Assembly (NCBI GenBank): GCA_034428595.1
Contig: DAOUHO010000110.1
Span: 1-64,000 of the forward strand
Length of the DNA: 64,000 nt
From: JAJECS01 sp034428595
Lineage (GTDB): Bacteria; Chloroflexota; UBA11872
Reading direction: 5' to 3'
The notes under the pieces were generated by a model that was not told the DNA's origin, ran no database searches, and saw only the letters and a list, made by a program, of their open reading frames with translations. Below, one piece after another: positions 25,574-33,489 of the stretch; position 1 is the stretch's first letter, and each line of letters starts with the position of its first letter. The position numbers and the translations under genes are program-made.

Positions 25574-25596
25574 CCCTCTCCCTTGATGGGAGAGGG
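25574..25596. repeat. Perfect 9-base hairpin (CCCTCTCCC/GGGAGAGGG)
   Basis: CCCTCTCCC at 25574-25582, loop TTGAT, GGGAGAGGG at 25588-25596, then CTAGGGTGAGGG. It lies in the divergent space between dxs and the sugar operon. Its form matches widespread short dispersed repeats rather than a terminator: no T-run follows and no gene ends here. Confidence 0.6.
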
Positions 25597-25654
25597 CTAG
25601 GGTGAGGGTGCCGGTGCGGAACGCCTCCGCCGCCGTATTGTCGCGGATACCAAC

Positions 25655-26668
25655 GTGACCCATGACCAATCTGGCCGTCGCCCGCGGGTGCTCAGCCTGG
25701 TCGAGTTGGCCGGCCCCGCGGTGGACCGCCTGCGGTGTGTCGCGGACCTCACACTGCGCCCGTGGACCGAGACCCAGGAGCTGGTCGACCCAGTTGAGCT
25801 TGCGGGGGAGATTGCGGAGCACGGCTACGGCGCCCTCTTCATCGAGGCGGATTTCGTACTTGAGGAAACGATAGTCAGGGCGCCGACGTTGCGGTTCGTG
25901 GGGATTTGCCGCGCCGACGACGCCCACGTCGACCTCGACGCGGCTGCCGCTGCCGGCGTGGTCGTGGCCAACACGCCGGGCCGCAATTCGCAGGCGGTTG
26001 CCGAGCTCACGCTGACGCTCATGCTCAATCTGATGCGCCCGGTGATCGAGGCCTCTCAATTCGTCGCGGACGGCGCTTGGGCCGATCCCACCGCCGGATA
26101 CTTCGAGTTTCGTGGCACGGAGCTTGGCGAGCAGACCGTCGGCATCATTGGCCTGGGGGCCATTGGGCGGCGCACGGCCGCGTTGCTGCAACCGTTTGGC
26201 TGCCGGATTCTGGCCAGCGATCCGGCAGTCACCGCGGAGGAAATGCAGGCGCTCGGCTGCACCGCCGCGTCGCTCGACGAGCTTCTCGCCGCTTCAACCA
26301 TGGTCGCGGTGCACTGTCCCGCGCTGCCCCAAACACGGGGCCTCATCGATGCCGGCGCCCTGGCCAAGCTGCCGGCCGGGGCGCGCCTGGTCGCCACGAC
26401 CGGCGAGGGAGTAGTCGACACCGCGGCACTAGCCGCCGGTCTCAGAGACGGCCGGCTCGACGGCGCCGCCCTCGACGTGTTCGAGACGCACCCGTTGCCT
26501 CCCGAGCATCCCCTGCTTTCGGCGCCGAACGTGATTCTCTTGCCCCACATTGGCGGCGCCACCGACGCCACCGTCACGCGGCACTCCGACATGGTCGTGG
26601 ACGACTACCTGCGTTTCCTGGCGGGTGAGCCGCTCCTCAATCCGGTTCCGCCGCACGTGCCTTCATGA
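25655..26668 (+). CDS. D-isomer-specific 2-hydroxyacid dehydrogenase-like protein lacking the catalytic Arg
   Basis: 337 residues from GTG 25655. The nucleotide-binding motif is VGIIGLGAIGRRTAAL at about 164-179. The C-terminal catalytic block keeps the Glu (DVFETHPLPPEHPLL) and His (LLPHIGGATDAT), but the segment that normally reads N-x-x-R-G is ATTGEG, so the Arg that binds the 2-oxo acid is absent. It may therefore act on a different substrate or have another role. First gene of a five-gene unit; its stop overlaps the kinase start (ATGA). A second family member at 32443 keeps the Arg. Confidence 0.8.
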   Translation: MTHDQSGRRPRVLSLVELAGPAVDRLRCVADLTLRPWTETQELVDPVELAGEIAEHGYGALFIEADFVLEETIVRAPTLRFVGICRADDAHVDLDAAAAAGVVVANTPGRNSQAVAELTLTLMLNLMRPVIEASQFVADGAWADPTAGYFEFRGTELGEQTVGIIGLGAIGRRTAALLQPFGCRILASDPAVTAEEMQALGCTAASLDELLAASTMVAVHCPALPQTRGLIDAGALAKLPAGARLVATTGEGVVDTAALAAGLRDGRLDGAALDVFETHPLPPEHPLLSAPNVILLPHIGGATDATVTRHSDMVVDDYLRFLAGEPLLNPVPPHVPS

Positions 26669-28122
26669 CGAGTGGGGCCGCCTATCTCGGAGTCGACATC
26701 GGCTCGTCGGGCACGCGCGTGGTGGCGCTGGATTCAACAGGCAAGATTCGCGCCGTTTCCGCGCGGGCGCGGCCGCGCAAGCCCATGGTCATCACCGACC
26801 TCGAGCGCGCCCTCGACGTCGAGCGGATCTGGTCGGAGGTGGCATCGTGCGTGGCGGAGGTTGCTGCCCAGTGCGGCGGGGTCCGGTCGCTCGGGGTGTG
26901 CGCCATGCGCCAGACCCTCGTCGTGCTGGACGACGCGGATGCGGTGCTCTTCGCCTCGGGCAACGACGACCTGCGAGCGTCGCTGTACGGCGCCGCCATC
27001 GACGCCGCCCACGGAGACGCCCTCATGCGACAGGCGGGCCGCGCGCTTTCGGTGATCTCATGGCCTGGCAAACTCGCCTGGCTCGAGGCCGAAGCGCCTG
27101 AGATCACGGCGGAAGCCCGCGCGTTGACGACGCTCGAAGGCTGGATCGTCCGCCGAATTACCGGGGCCGAATCAGTCGGATCAGTGAGCGCCGGCGAAAC
27201 CGGTGCCCGCGCGATCCCCGAGGGGCGCTGGCTGGACGCTGTGCTGCCCGGTTGGAACCAATCACTGCTCCCGCCGATCGTCGACGCCGCGTGCCGGATA
27301 TCCGCACGGCAGGCCCAGGCGCTCGGGCTGCCCCAGGGGCTGCCGGTCGCGATGGGCGTGCCGGACACGCACGCGGCTGAGCTGGGCTCGCGGACGGTGG
27401 GCTTCGCCGACGGCGACTGTGTGACCGCCGGGTGGAGTCTCACGACCTTGCGGCCGCAAGCGGCATGGGATGCGGAGGCTCCCACCTGGCGCGGTCTTCG
27501 CATCGGCGGCGGCTACCTGGCTGAAAGCAATGCCGGCGACGTGGCGAGCGGCTATGCCTGGCTGAGCCAGGGCGGCGACGGCGAGCTGACCGATCTGGCG
27601 AGCCAGACGGACTCCGCGGCCGAGCGCGGAATCTTCGCGACGACCGGCGCTCGCGTCATGGACGCGGCGACCGCGGGTCTCGGGGCCGCCGGGGTGGTTT
27701 CGCCCATGCCATTCCTCGACGGCGTGCCCACGCGCGAGCTGCTGGCCACGGCCGTGCTGGAAGATATCGGCTTTGCCGTGCGGGGAAACCGCGAGCGTCT
27801 GCCGTCGCCAATCGTGGATGACGCGCCGGTCCGACTCACCGGCGGCTTCGCCGCCGCTCCAGCCGCCGGCCCCATCCTGGCAAACGTGCTCGGCGCGCCG
27901 GTGGCGGCCTACCCCGGGATTCCGACTACGGCCATCGGCGCGGCGATGTGTGGAGCGGCCGCAGCCGGCGATTTCACCTTTGACGAGGCCGTGGCGCAGT
28001 TGGCTCCGGCGCCACGACTCTACGAGCCGCACCCCTCGGCCGCGCACGCGTACGATGGACACTACGCCTGCTGGGTGGACCTGCGATCCCGGTTGGAGAC
28101 CTTTGTGCAAGAGACGCTATGA
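26665..28122 (+). CDS. FGGY-family carbohydrate kinase
   Basis: 485 residues, normal for the family. The phosphate-binding loop YLGVDIGSSGTRVVALD is at 8-24; an adenosine region follows in the C-terminal half (VRLTGGFAAAPAAGPILANV), and the general base Asp is probably in GVPDTHAAELG. It would phosphorylate a sugar or polyol such as a ketopentose. Starts and stops overlap both neighbours by 4 bases (26665-26668 and 28119-28122). The following aldolase suggests that the phosphorylated sugar is then cleaved. Confidence 0.85.
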   Translation: MTSGAAYLGVDIGSSGTRVVALDSTGKIRAVSARARPRKPMVITDLERALDVERIWSEVASCVAEVAAQCGGVRSLGVCAMRQTLVVLDDADAVLFASGNDDLRASLYGAAIDAAHGDALMRQAGRALSVISWPGKLAWLEAEAPEITAEARALTTLEGWIVRRITGAESVGSVSAGETGARAIPEGRWLDAVLPGWNQSLLPPIVDAACRISARQAQALGLPQGLPVAMGVPDTHAAELGSRTVGFADGDCVTAGWSLTTLRPQAAWDAEAPTWRGLRIGGGYLAESNAGDVASGYAWLSQGGDGELTDLASQTDSAAERGIFATTGARVMDAATAGLGAAGVVSPMPFLDGVPTRELLATAVLEDIGFAVRGNRERLPSPIVDDAPVRLTGGFAAAPAAGPILANVLGAPVAAYPGIPTTAIGAAMCGAAAAGDFTFDEAVAQLAPAPRLYEPHPSAAHAYDGHYACWVDLRSRLETFVQETL

Positions 28123-28781
28123 ATTCCGCCGAAGCGCGAGCCGCGGTGCTCGAGGCCAGGCAAGCCATGTATCGCGAAGGTCTGGTCGTGGGCACGGCGG
28201 GAAATGTCAGCATCCGCGCCGACGGCGCCGAGGCCATGCACATCACCCCCAGCCGCATGCCATCCGACGAGACGACGGTCGACGACATCGTGACGGTGAC
28301 CTTCGACGGCGATCCCATCGAGGGCGACCGCATCCCGTCCGTCGAATGCCTCATGCACGGGGCGGTCTATCGGGCGCGGTCGGACGTTCGCGCGGTGGTC
28401 CACGCGCACCCCGTCTTCTCCAGCGTGCTGGCCGTGCGCCATGAGGAAATCCCGCCCATTCTTGACGAGCAGGTCGTGTACGTCGGCGGTGAAGTTGCGG
28501 TCAGCGACTACGCGCCCTCCGCCACCGAGGAGCTGGCGGAGGCGACCGTGGCCGCCCTGGGTCCGCGAATGGCCGTGCTGTTGGCCAATCACGGCACGCT
28601 TGCGGTGGGATCCGATCCTGAGCATGCGCTCGAAGTCACCCGGCTGGTCGAGCGTCTGGCTCAAATCTGGTACTTCGCCGACGCCCGACCGGGGAGCCGG
28701 CAATTGCCCGACGACGTGGCGGCCGCCGAACGCGATATCTTTCACATGCAACGACAGGTTGAGGTCGATCAATGGCGCTGA
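28119..28781 (+). CDS. Class II aldolase/adducin family protein (fuculose-phosphate aldolase-like)
   Basis: 220 residues. GTAGNVSIRADG at about 25 binds the phosphate, PSVECLMHGAVYRAR carries the catalytic Glu, VVHAHPVF the zinc His pair, and LLANHGTLAVG the third His, so the active site is complete. Enzymes of this family cleave L-fuculose, L-rhamnulose or related sugar phosphates, or epimerise ribulose phosphate. Coupled to the kinase by an ATGA overlap and to the next small gene by a 10-base overlap. Confidence 0.87.
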   Translation: MNSAEARAAVLEARQAMYREGLVVGTAGNVSIRADGAEAMHITPSRMPSDETTVDDIVTVTFDGDPIEGDRIPSVECLMHGAVYRARSDVRAVVHAHPVFSSVLAVRHEEIPPILDEQVVYVGGEVAVSDYAPSATEELAEATVAALGPRMAVLLANHGTLAVGSDPEHALEVTRLVERLAQIWYFADARPGSRQLPDDVAAAERDIFHMQRQVEVDQWR

Positions 28782-29140
28782 AGGTTCCGGGATTCCTCCT
28801 GCGGCGGCTGTACGTGAAGGGCAGCCTTCGCGCCACGGCCGATGGGTTCGCGTTCAACCTCTCCAACACGCTTGGATCGGGATATGCCCGCCGCATGTTG
28901 CCGGTCGCGGTCAACGGCGTCGAGGTCGACCTGGCGGACTGCTACTTCGTGGTTGACGACGTCGAGCACGGCTTTGCCGAGGTCACGCCGGAGTCACCGT
29001 TCAGCCTGGCGATGAACATGACGTCAACGCTGGGCGTGCGCGGCGTCACCTTGCCCGACGGCCCGGTCACGCTGCGCCTGGGCTTCGAGGTGCAGGGACT
29101 TGGGGATCTGTCCTTCGAGATCAGCGACGAGGTCGTCTAG
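28772..29140 (+). CDS. Small conserved-looking hypothetical protein
   Basis: 122 residues, not recognised. It starts MALKVPGFLLRRLYVKGSLR, is rich in predicted beta strands (GFAFNLSNTLGSGYARRMLP, VTLRLGFEVQGLGDLSFEI) and has no signal peptide or Cys motif. The start overlaps the aldolase stop by 10 bases, so it belongs to the sugar operon. A small beta-sandwich accessory or regulatory subunit is possible, but this is a guess. Confidence 0.6.
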   Translation: MALKVPGFLLRRLYVKGSLRATADGFAFNLSNTLGSGYARRMLPVAVNGVEVDLADCYFVVDDVEHGFAEVTPESPFSLAMNMTSTLGVRGVTLPDGPVTLRLGFEVQGLGDLSFEISDEVV

Positions 29141-29181
29141 TCGGCGTCGCGCCGCGGTGAGCGGATTGCGCGCGGGCTAGC

Positions 29182-30165
29182 ATGCGCTGCTTCGTCACCG
29201 GTGCCTCCGGCCAGGTCGGCAGCGCGCTCGTCCGTGCGCTCGTCGGCGAGGGCCACCAGGTCACGGCGCTTGTGCTGCCCGACGACCCATGGGCGGAGCC
29301 GGCGTTTGAGGGGCTGCCGGTCCGCCAATTGACCGGCGACCTGCGGGACTCGGTGTGCTTCCCTCACGAGACCTTCGACTGGGTGTTTCACCTGGCCGCC
29401 AACCAATCATTTCACCGACGCGACCACGGGATCCAGTGGGCGACCAATGTCGAGGGCGTGGCAAATCTCCTCGGCTGGCTGGCGGCGCACCGTCCCAAGC
29501 GCTTTGTCCACGTCAGCTCGCTCACGACGGTCGGACTTGCCATCCGTCCTGACGCGCCCATGGACGAGACCTCGTCGATTGATGCGGATGGTCGCGGCCT
29601 CATGTATGCGGTCTCCAAGCACGCCGGTGAGCGGCTGGTGCTCGACGCCGTGTCCCGAGGACTTCCGGCCGTGGTGGCGAACCCGGGCACAGTGCTTGGC
29701 CCCTGGGACCGCGGAGCCCACGCCTGGCGCATGCTGCGGCCGCTCGTGCGCGGCTGGGTCCGCGCCGTGCCGCCCGGCGGAAACAATCTCGTCGACGCGC
29801 GCGACGTGGCCAACGGCTTGGTGGCCCTGGCTGAAAGCGCGCGGGTTGGTGAGCGCTATCTGCTCACGGGCTACAACCTCACCTACCGACAGCTCGCTGA
29901 TCGGGTGGGCCGCATCGCCGGCAACACCGGCCCCATCGTGACCCTGCCGCGCTGGACGCTTGCGGGCCTCGGATCCGCGGTCGAGTCGCTGTCCGACCGC
30001 GTCGGCGTCGCGCCGCCGATTGCCCGCGATGAAGTCACTGCGGGGACGCACTTCCTCTACTTCGATGCGGCCAAGGCCCGCCGGGAACTGGGCTTCCAGG
30101 CGCGACCGCTCGACGAGACGCTGCACGACACTCTGGAGTGGTATCGCGCGGTCGGAGTCAACTGA
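29182..30165 (+). CDS. NAD-dependent epimerase/dehydratase (dihydroflavonol reductase-like)
   Basis: 327 residues. CFVTGASGQVGSALVRAL (residues 3-20) is the extended-SDR glycine motif; WVFHLAANQS, HVSSLTTVG and YAVSKHAGE (catalytic Tyr and Lys) follow, then VANPGTVLGPWD and a C-terminal substrate domain ending ARRELGFQARPLDETL. It oxidises or epimerises a sugar- or steroid-like substrate. Last gene of the 25.6-30.2 kb unit, 42 bases after the small hypothetical gene. Confidence 0.87.
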   Translation: MRCFVTGASGQVGSALVRALVGEGHQVTALVLPDDPWAEPAFEGLPVRQLTGDLRDSVCFPHETFDWVFHLAANQSFHRRDHGIQWATNVEGVANLLGWLAAHRPKRFVHVSSLTTVGLAIRPDAPMDETSSIDADGRGLMYAVSKHAGERLVLDAVSRGLPAVVANPGTVLGPWDRGAHAWRMLRPLVRGWVRAVPPGGNNLVDARDVANGLVALAESARVGERYLLTGYNLTYRQLADRVGRIAGNTGPIVTLPRWTLAGLGSAVESLSDRVGVAPPIARDEVTAGTHFLYFDAAKARRELGFQARPLDETLHDTLEWYRAVGVN

Positions 30166-30191
30166 ATCTCAGGCGCACTTGCTGGACTGCC

Positions 30192-30575
30192 CTACCCCGC
30201 GGATTCGTCCAGAAAGATCGTCTGTCGCGCCTCGCTGGAAAACGCCACCAGCAGCGTCGCTGTGTCCTCGCCGACGTTGCGCGCCTGGTGCCGCGTTCCC
30301 TGGGGCACGTGCAGGAGCGATCCCGCGGACAGCGTGACCGTCCGCGAACCGAGCGTGTGCTCAATCGTGCCCTCGGCGACAAACACCAGCTCGTGGCAGT
30401 TGGGGTGGTAGTGCACCGGATTCGATGAGCCGGGCTCGAACTGGGCGCGCCCAAACGTCATCCCGCTTCCGGGAGTCAGGTCCGCATCCGCCAGCCACTC
30501 CAGCGACACGCCCGGCACGTAGTCGCGCCGGCCATGGCCAACCGTCACCACGCGCGGTTCTTCCGCCTCGCTCAT
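30192..30575 (-). CDS. Cupin-domain protein
   Basis: 127 residues, a single cupin. PVHYHPNCHELVFVAEG holds the first metal motif (HxH..E) and LLHVPQGTRHQARN the second (G..H). Such small cupins bind Fe, Mn or Zn and act as isomerases or dioxygenases, or simply as sensors. It is convergent with the sugar operon (stop 26 bases from the epimerase stop), and divergent from the next TIM-barrel gene. Confidence 0.82.
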   Translation of the reverse strand: MSEAEEPRVVTVGHGRRDYVPGVSLEWLADADLTPGSGMTFGRAQFEPGSSNPVHYHPNCHELVFVAEGTIEHTLGSRTVTLSAGSLLHVPQGTRHQARNVGEDTATLLVAFSSEARQTIFLDESAG

Positions 30576-30706
30576 CGACTCCGCCTCCCGCGTTCGGGGA
30601 TGCTCACGCGTCGTGCCAGCCTACGCCACCCCACCCGCCCGCCGCCCGAACGCCACTGCTACGCTGACGACCACTCGATCAGGCACCCATCCCAGGCGCG
30701 ACACCC

Positions 30707-31570
30707 ATGGCGGCACAGGCATCCCCCGAACCACCCAAACTCCTTCAGTTGGCCGCGATCAACAGCTTCATGGGCCACCCCAGCCCGGACCGCGAATGGA
30801 GCTTCGAACGCAAGATTGCGGAGGTGGCCGGGGCTGGATTCGACGGGTTCACGGGACGCACGCCGCCGATCACCCGCAGGATGGTGGACGACTCGGGCCT
30901 GCTGTTCTGGTGCACGGCCGACATCGAAACCGCGCGCGACGTCAGGCCCGCGCTGACCGCGGCGCAAGAGGCCGGCGCGGCGACCGTCAATGTGCAGATG
31001 GGCAATCACGACACGCCCACGCGATCGGCGGTGGCGCTGGCGCGGCGGACGCTGGCCGCGGCCGACGAGATTGGGATCGAGGCGGCGATCGAGGTGCACC
31101 GCGACACGGCCACCGAGACGCCCGAGAAGGCCTACGCCCTGGCGGACGGCTTCGCCAAGGCCGAAGGCCGGCTGCTGCCCATGGTGTGGGACCACTCGCA
31201 CCCGGCCGTCATCAAGCACCTGCCCCCGCCGTTCGCCGGCCGCCTGCTGGACCGGCCGGAGCTGGTCCAAAACTCGAACTGGTTTCACCTGCGCGCCTTC
31301 AACGGGCATCACGCCCAGGTGCCGGTCATCGACGCCGACGGCAATCCAACGCCCGAGTTCCACGACTGGATCGAGTTCGTCGACGAGCTCATCAAGCTCT
31401 GGCTGGAGGCGGCGGCCCCCGGCGCCACGCTGTGGACCTGCCCCGAGATGATCGCCAGCGGCTACCGGCTCTCGGTCTTCACGGATAACTGGAGCCAGGC
31501 GCTGTTCATACGCGACGCCGTCGCCGACGTCTGGCGCCGCCGCCTGCCCGACTGGTCGCCGCCGGCCTAG
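30707..31570 (+). CDS. Sugar phosphate isomerase/epimerase-like TIM-barrel protein (AP endonuclease 2 fold)
   Basis: 287 residues. KIAEVAGAGFDGFTGRTP, VNVQMGNHDT, IEAAIEVHRDTATET, LPMVWDHSHPAVI and LWTCPEM give alternating strands and helices with His/Glu/Asp residues at strand ends, the metal-site pattern of xylose-isomerase-like barrels. The substrate is unknown. ATG 30707 has only a weak ribosome-binding site. A repeat region and the Hsp20 promoter follow. Confidence 0.75.
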   Translation: MAAQASPEPPKLLQLAAINSFMGHPSPDREWSFERKIAEVAGAGFDGFTGRTPPITRRMVDDSGLLFWCTADIETARDVRPALTAAQEAGAATVNVQMGNHDTPTRSAVALARRTLAAADEIGIEAAIEVHRDTATETPEKAYALADGFAKAEGRLLPMVWDHSHPAVIKHLPPPFAGRLLDRPELVQNSNWFHLRAFNGHHAQVPVIDADGNPTPEFHDWIEFVDELIKLWLEAAAPGATLWTCPEMIASGYRLSVFTDNWSQALFIRDAVADVWRRRLPDWSPPA

Positions 31571-31603
31571 GCGCCCACCTGCAGTTCCCAACCATTCGAT
31601 CCG

Positions 31604-31668
31604 TGTAGGGGCGCCCCTAGTGGGCGCCCGTCCTGATCGATCCGGGCAGCCACCAGGGCTGCCCCTAC
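31604..31668. repeat. GTAGGGGC...GCCCCTAC inverted repeat with two inner hairpins
   Basis: Outer arms GTAGGGGC (31604-31611) and GCCCCTAC (31661-31668) enclose two self-complementary GGGCGCCC-type units and a GGGCAGCC/GGCTGCCC hairpin. The outer arms match the palindromes at 52102 and 52192. The 293-base gap 31571-31863 holds this repeat and the Hsp20 promoter. Confidence 0.65.
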
Positions 31669-31777
31669 GCCGACTCGACTCTGCCCGGTGGCCCAGGCTG
31701 CGTGCAGCCTGGGAATTCCTCCGCCGCGCCGCCTCACTAAGATGCCGCCAAACATCTGCGCTTTGCAAGGAAACTTA

Positions 31778-31807
31778 CTTGACAGAGAGACACTCAAGTC
31801 TTACGAT
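31778..31807 (+). promoter_or_regulatory. Hsp20 promoter overlapped by an HspR-type HAIR operator
   Basis: TTGACA at 31779-31784, a 17-base spacer and TACGAT at 31802-31807 form a strong sigma-70-type promoter. The -35 box lies in CTTGACA-N7-ACTCAAG (31778-31798), which matches the HAIR consensus CTTGAGT-N7-ACTCAAG at 12 of 14 arm positions, including all seven of the right arm. HAIR is the known binding site of the HspR repressor. HspR itself is not encoded in this window. Confidence 0.75.
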
Positions 31808-31863
31808 ACCTCCGACAGATCGAAACGTCGGTCCGAAAGGCGGACCGCACGGAGGAGGACACG

Positions 31864-32295
31864 ATGGCCACCATTCAGCGTTGGGACCCGTTCCGCGAGT
31901 TGCTTGGCATTCACGACGCCATTGGGCGACCCTGGCGCCGCTCGGCGCTGCCCACGCGCGCATCTTCATGGGTGTTGCCGGTCGACGTCCGCGAGGACGA
32001 GAACGCGATCGACATCAGCGCGTCGCTGCCCGGCGTCGCCAAGGACGACATCGAGATTTCCGTCGAGCACGGCGTGCTCACCATCCAGGCCAAGAGCGGC
32101 GACACGGACGAGTCGACGGGTGACGGCTACGTGCTCCGCGAGCGGCGCGCCGGTAGCTTCTATCGCGCCCTGCGCCTGTCGGATCGCGTGGACGCCGCGG
32201 CCGCCACGTCCAGCTACGCCGACGGCGTGCTCACGGTGACCGTGCCCAAGCTGGAGGCCAGCAAGCCCAAGCGAATCGAAGTCACGGTCGCGTAA
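31864..32295 (+). CDS. Hsp20/alpha-crystallin small heat-shock protein
   Basis: 143 residues. After a short N-terminal part (RWDPFRELLGIHDAIGRPWR) the alpha-crystallin domain runs from about 40 to 130: VDVREDENAIDISASLPGVA, DIEISVEHGVLTIQA, YVLRERRAGSFYRALRL and ADGVLTVTVPK with the A-x-x-x-x-G-V-L motif near the end. It binds unfolding proteins as an ATP-independent holdase. AGGAGGA precedes the ATG. Regulation is probably by HspR at the HAIR site, with a strong terminator hairpin after the gene. Confidence 0.93.
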   Translation: MATIQRWDPFRELLGIHDAIGRPWRRSALPTRASSWVLPVDVREDENAIDISASLPGVAKDDIEISVEHGVLTIQAKSGDTDESTGDGYVLRERRAGSFYRALRLSDRVDAAAATSSYADGVLTVTVPKLEASKPKRIEVTVA

Positions 32296-32306
32296 CTCTC
32301 CCCCAC

Positions 32307-32338
32307 GGCGGCGGCCCGAGGGAGGTCGGGCCGCCGCC
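32307..32338 (+). terminator. Terminator-like hairpin after hsp20
   Basis: A 13-base perfect stem, GGCGGCGGCCCGA (32307-32319) against TCGGGCCGCCGCC (32326-32338), with loop GGGAGG. It is only 12 bases after the hsp20 stop. No strong T-run follows, so termination is likely but not certain. Confidence 0.65.
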
Positions 32339-32442
32339 GGCGCGTTTCCACCCTGCTCCGGCGGCGCGAATAGACGGGCTGGCGCCGCCTCGCTACTTTC
32401 TGGGGAGCCGCCACGAAATCCACGCGGCACGGAGACGCTGCC

Positions 32443-33402
32443 ATGAAGGTGCTGATAGTCCCGCACGCCGACTACTACGTCCTGCCGACGGACGAGCTCC
32501 GCGCGGAGTTTCCCGACGCGACCTTCGTCGAGCCGCAGACCCCCGAGGAGCGGCTGCGCGAGGTCGTCGACTCGGACGCCTTCTACGGCACGCCGACCGG
32601 CGACGAAATGCGCGCGGCCACGCGCCTGCGCTGGATCCACAACCCCGGCATGGGCATCGACCGGCTGATGAAGGTGCCCGAAATCGTCGCCTCCGACGTC
32701 GTGATCACCAACTCGCCGGGGCCTCACACTAACCCCATGGCCGATCACGCATTCATGTTCATCCTGGCCCTCGCGCACCATCTCATGGAGTCGCTGGACG
32801 ACCAGCGGCAGCGCGTGTGGGACACGGTGAAATACAACCACCGCATGCTGCCGCTTGATGGAAGCCGCGTGGGCATCCTCTCGATGGGCGGCGTCGGTCG
32901 CGCCGTCGCCCAGCGCGCGCTGCCCTTCGGCATGCACGTCTCCGCCATGGATCCCAGCCCCACCGACGTACCCGCCGGCGTGCGCAAGGTCTACCCGCCC
33001 GAGGAATTGGACGAGATGCTTCAGCACACGGACTGGCTGGTCGTCACCTCGCCGTTCATTCCCGCGACCGCCAACCTGATCAATGCCGAGCGCATGGCGC
33101 TCATGCCCGCGGGCTCGCACATCGTCGTCGTGTCGCGCGGTGGGATCGTGAATGAGGACGACTTGGCCGAGGCGCTGCACGGCGGCCACATTGCGGGCGC
33201 CGGGATCGACGCCACGGCCGTTGAGCCGCTGCCGCAGGACAGCCCGCTCTGGACCGCGCCCAACATCCTCATCTCGGCGCACACCTCGGCCTTGAGCACG
33301 ACGCTTGCCGCCGAGCGCCAGCAGATCTTCCACGCCAACCTGCGCCGCTTCGCCCAGGACCGCCCGCTGGCGTTCGTGTGCCCCCTCGGCCGGGGATACT
33401 AG
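32443..33402 (+). CDS. D-isomer-specific 2-hydroxyacid dehydrogenase
   Basis: 319 residues. The NAD motif is VGILSMGGVGRAVAQRAL at about 142-159. The catalytic residues are all visible: Arg in VVVSRGGIVNEDDLAEAL, Glu in TAVEPLPQ and His in LISAHTSAL. It interconverts 2-hydroxy and 2-oxo acids, of the phosphoglycerate or glyoxylate reductase type. GGAGACG lies before ATG 32443. It stands alone between the hsp20 terminator and the Rieske gene. Confidence 0.87.
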   Translation: MKVLIVPHADYYVLPTDELRAEFPDATFVEPQTPEERLREVVDSDAFYGTPTGDEMRAATRLRWIHNPGMGIDRLMKVPEIVASDVVITNSPGPHTNPMADHAFMFILALAHHLMESLDDQRQRVWDTVKYNHRMLPLDGSRVGILSMGGVGRAVAQRALPFGMHVSAMDPSPTDVPAGVRKVYPPEELDEMLQHTDWLVVTSPFIPATANLINAERMALMPAGSHIVVVSRGGIVNEDDLAEALHGGHIAGAGIDATAVEPLPQDSPLWTAPNILISAHTSALSTTLAAERQQIFHANLRRFAQDRPLAFVCPLGRGY

Positions 33403-33489
33403 GCCGCAGCTCTACATCCGCGCGCCGAGGCTTGGCTGCCGAGCCCAGCGGTGGGAGCATTGGGGCACGGGCGGGTGGAGGTCGGACCC

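Noticed and set aside
25574..25596. Hairpin considered as a transcription terminator
   Set aside because: No gene ends there, since it lies between divergent starts, and no T-run follows.
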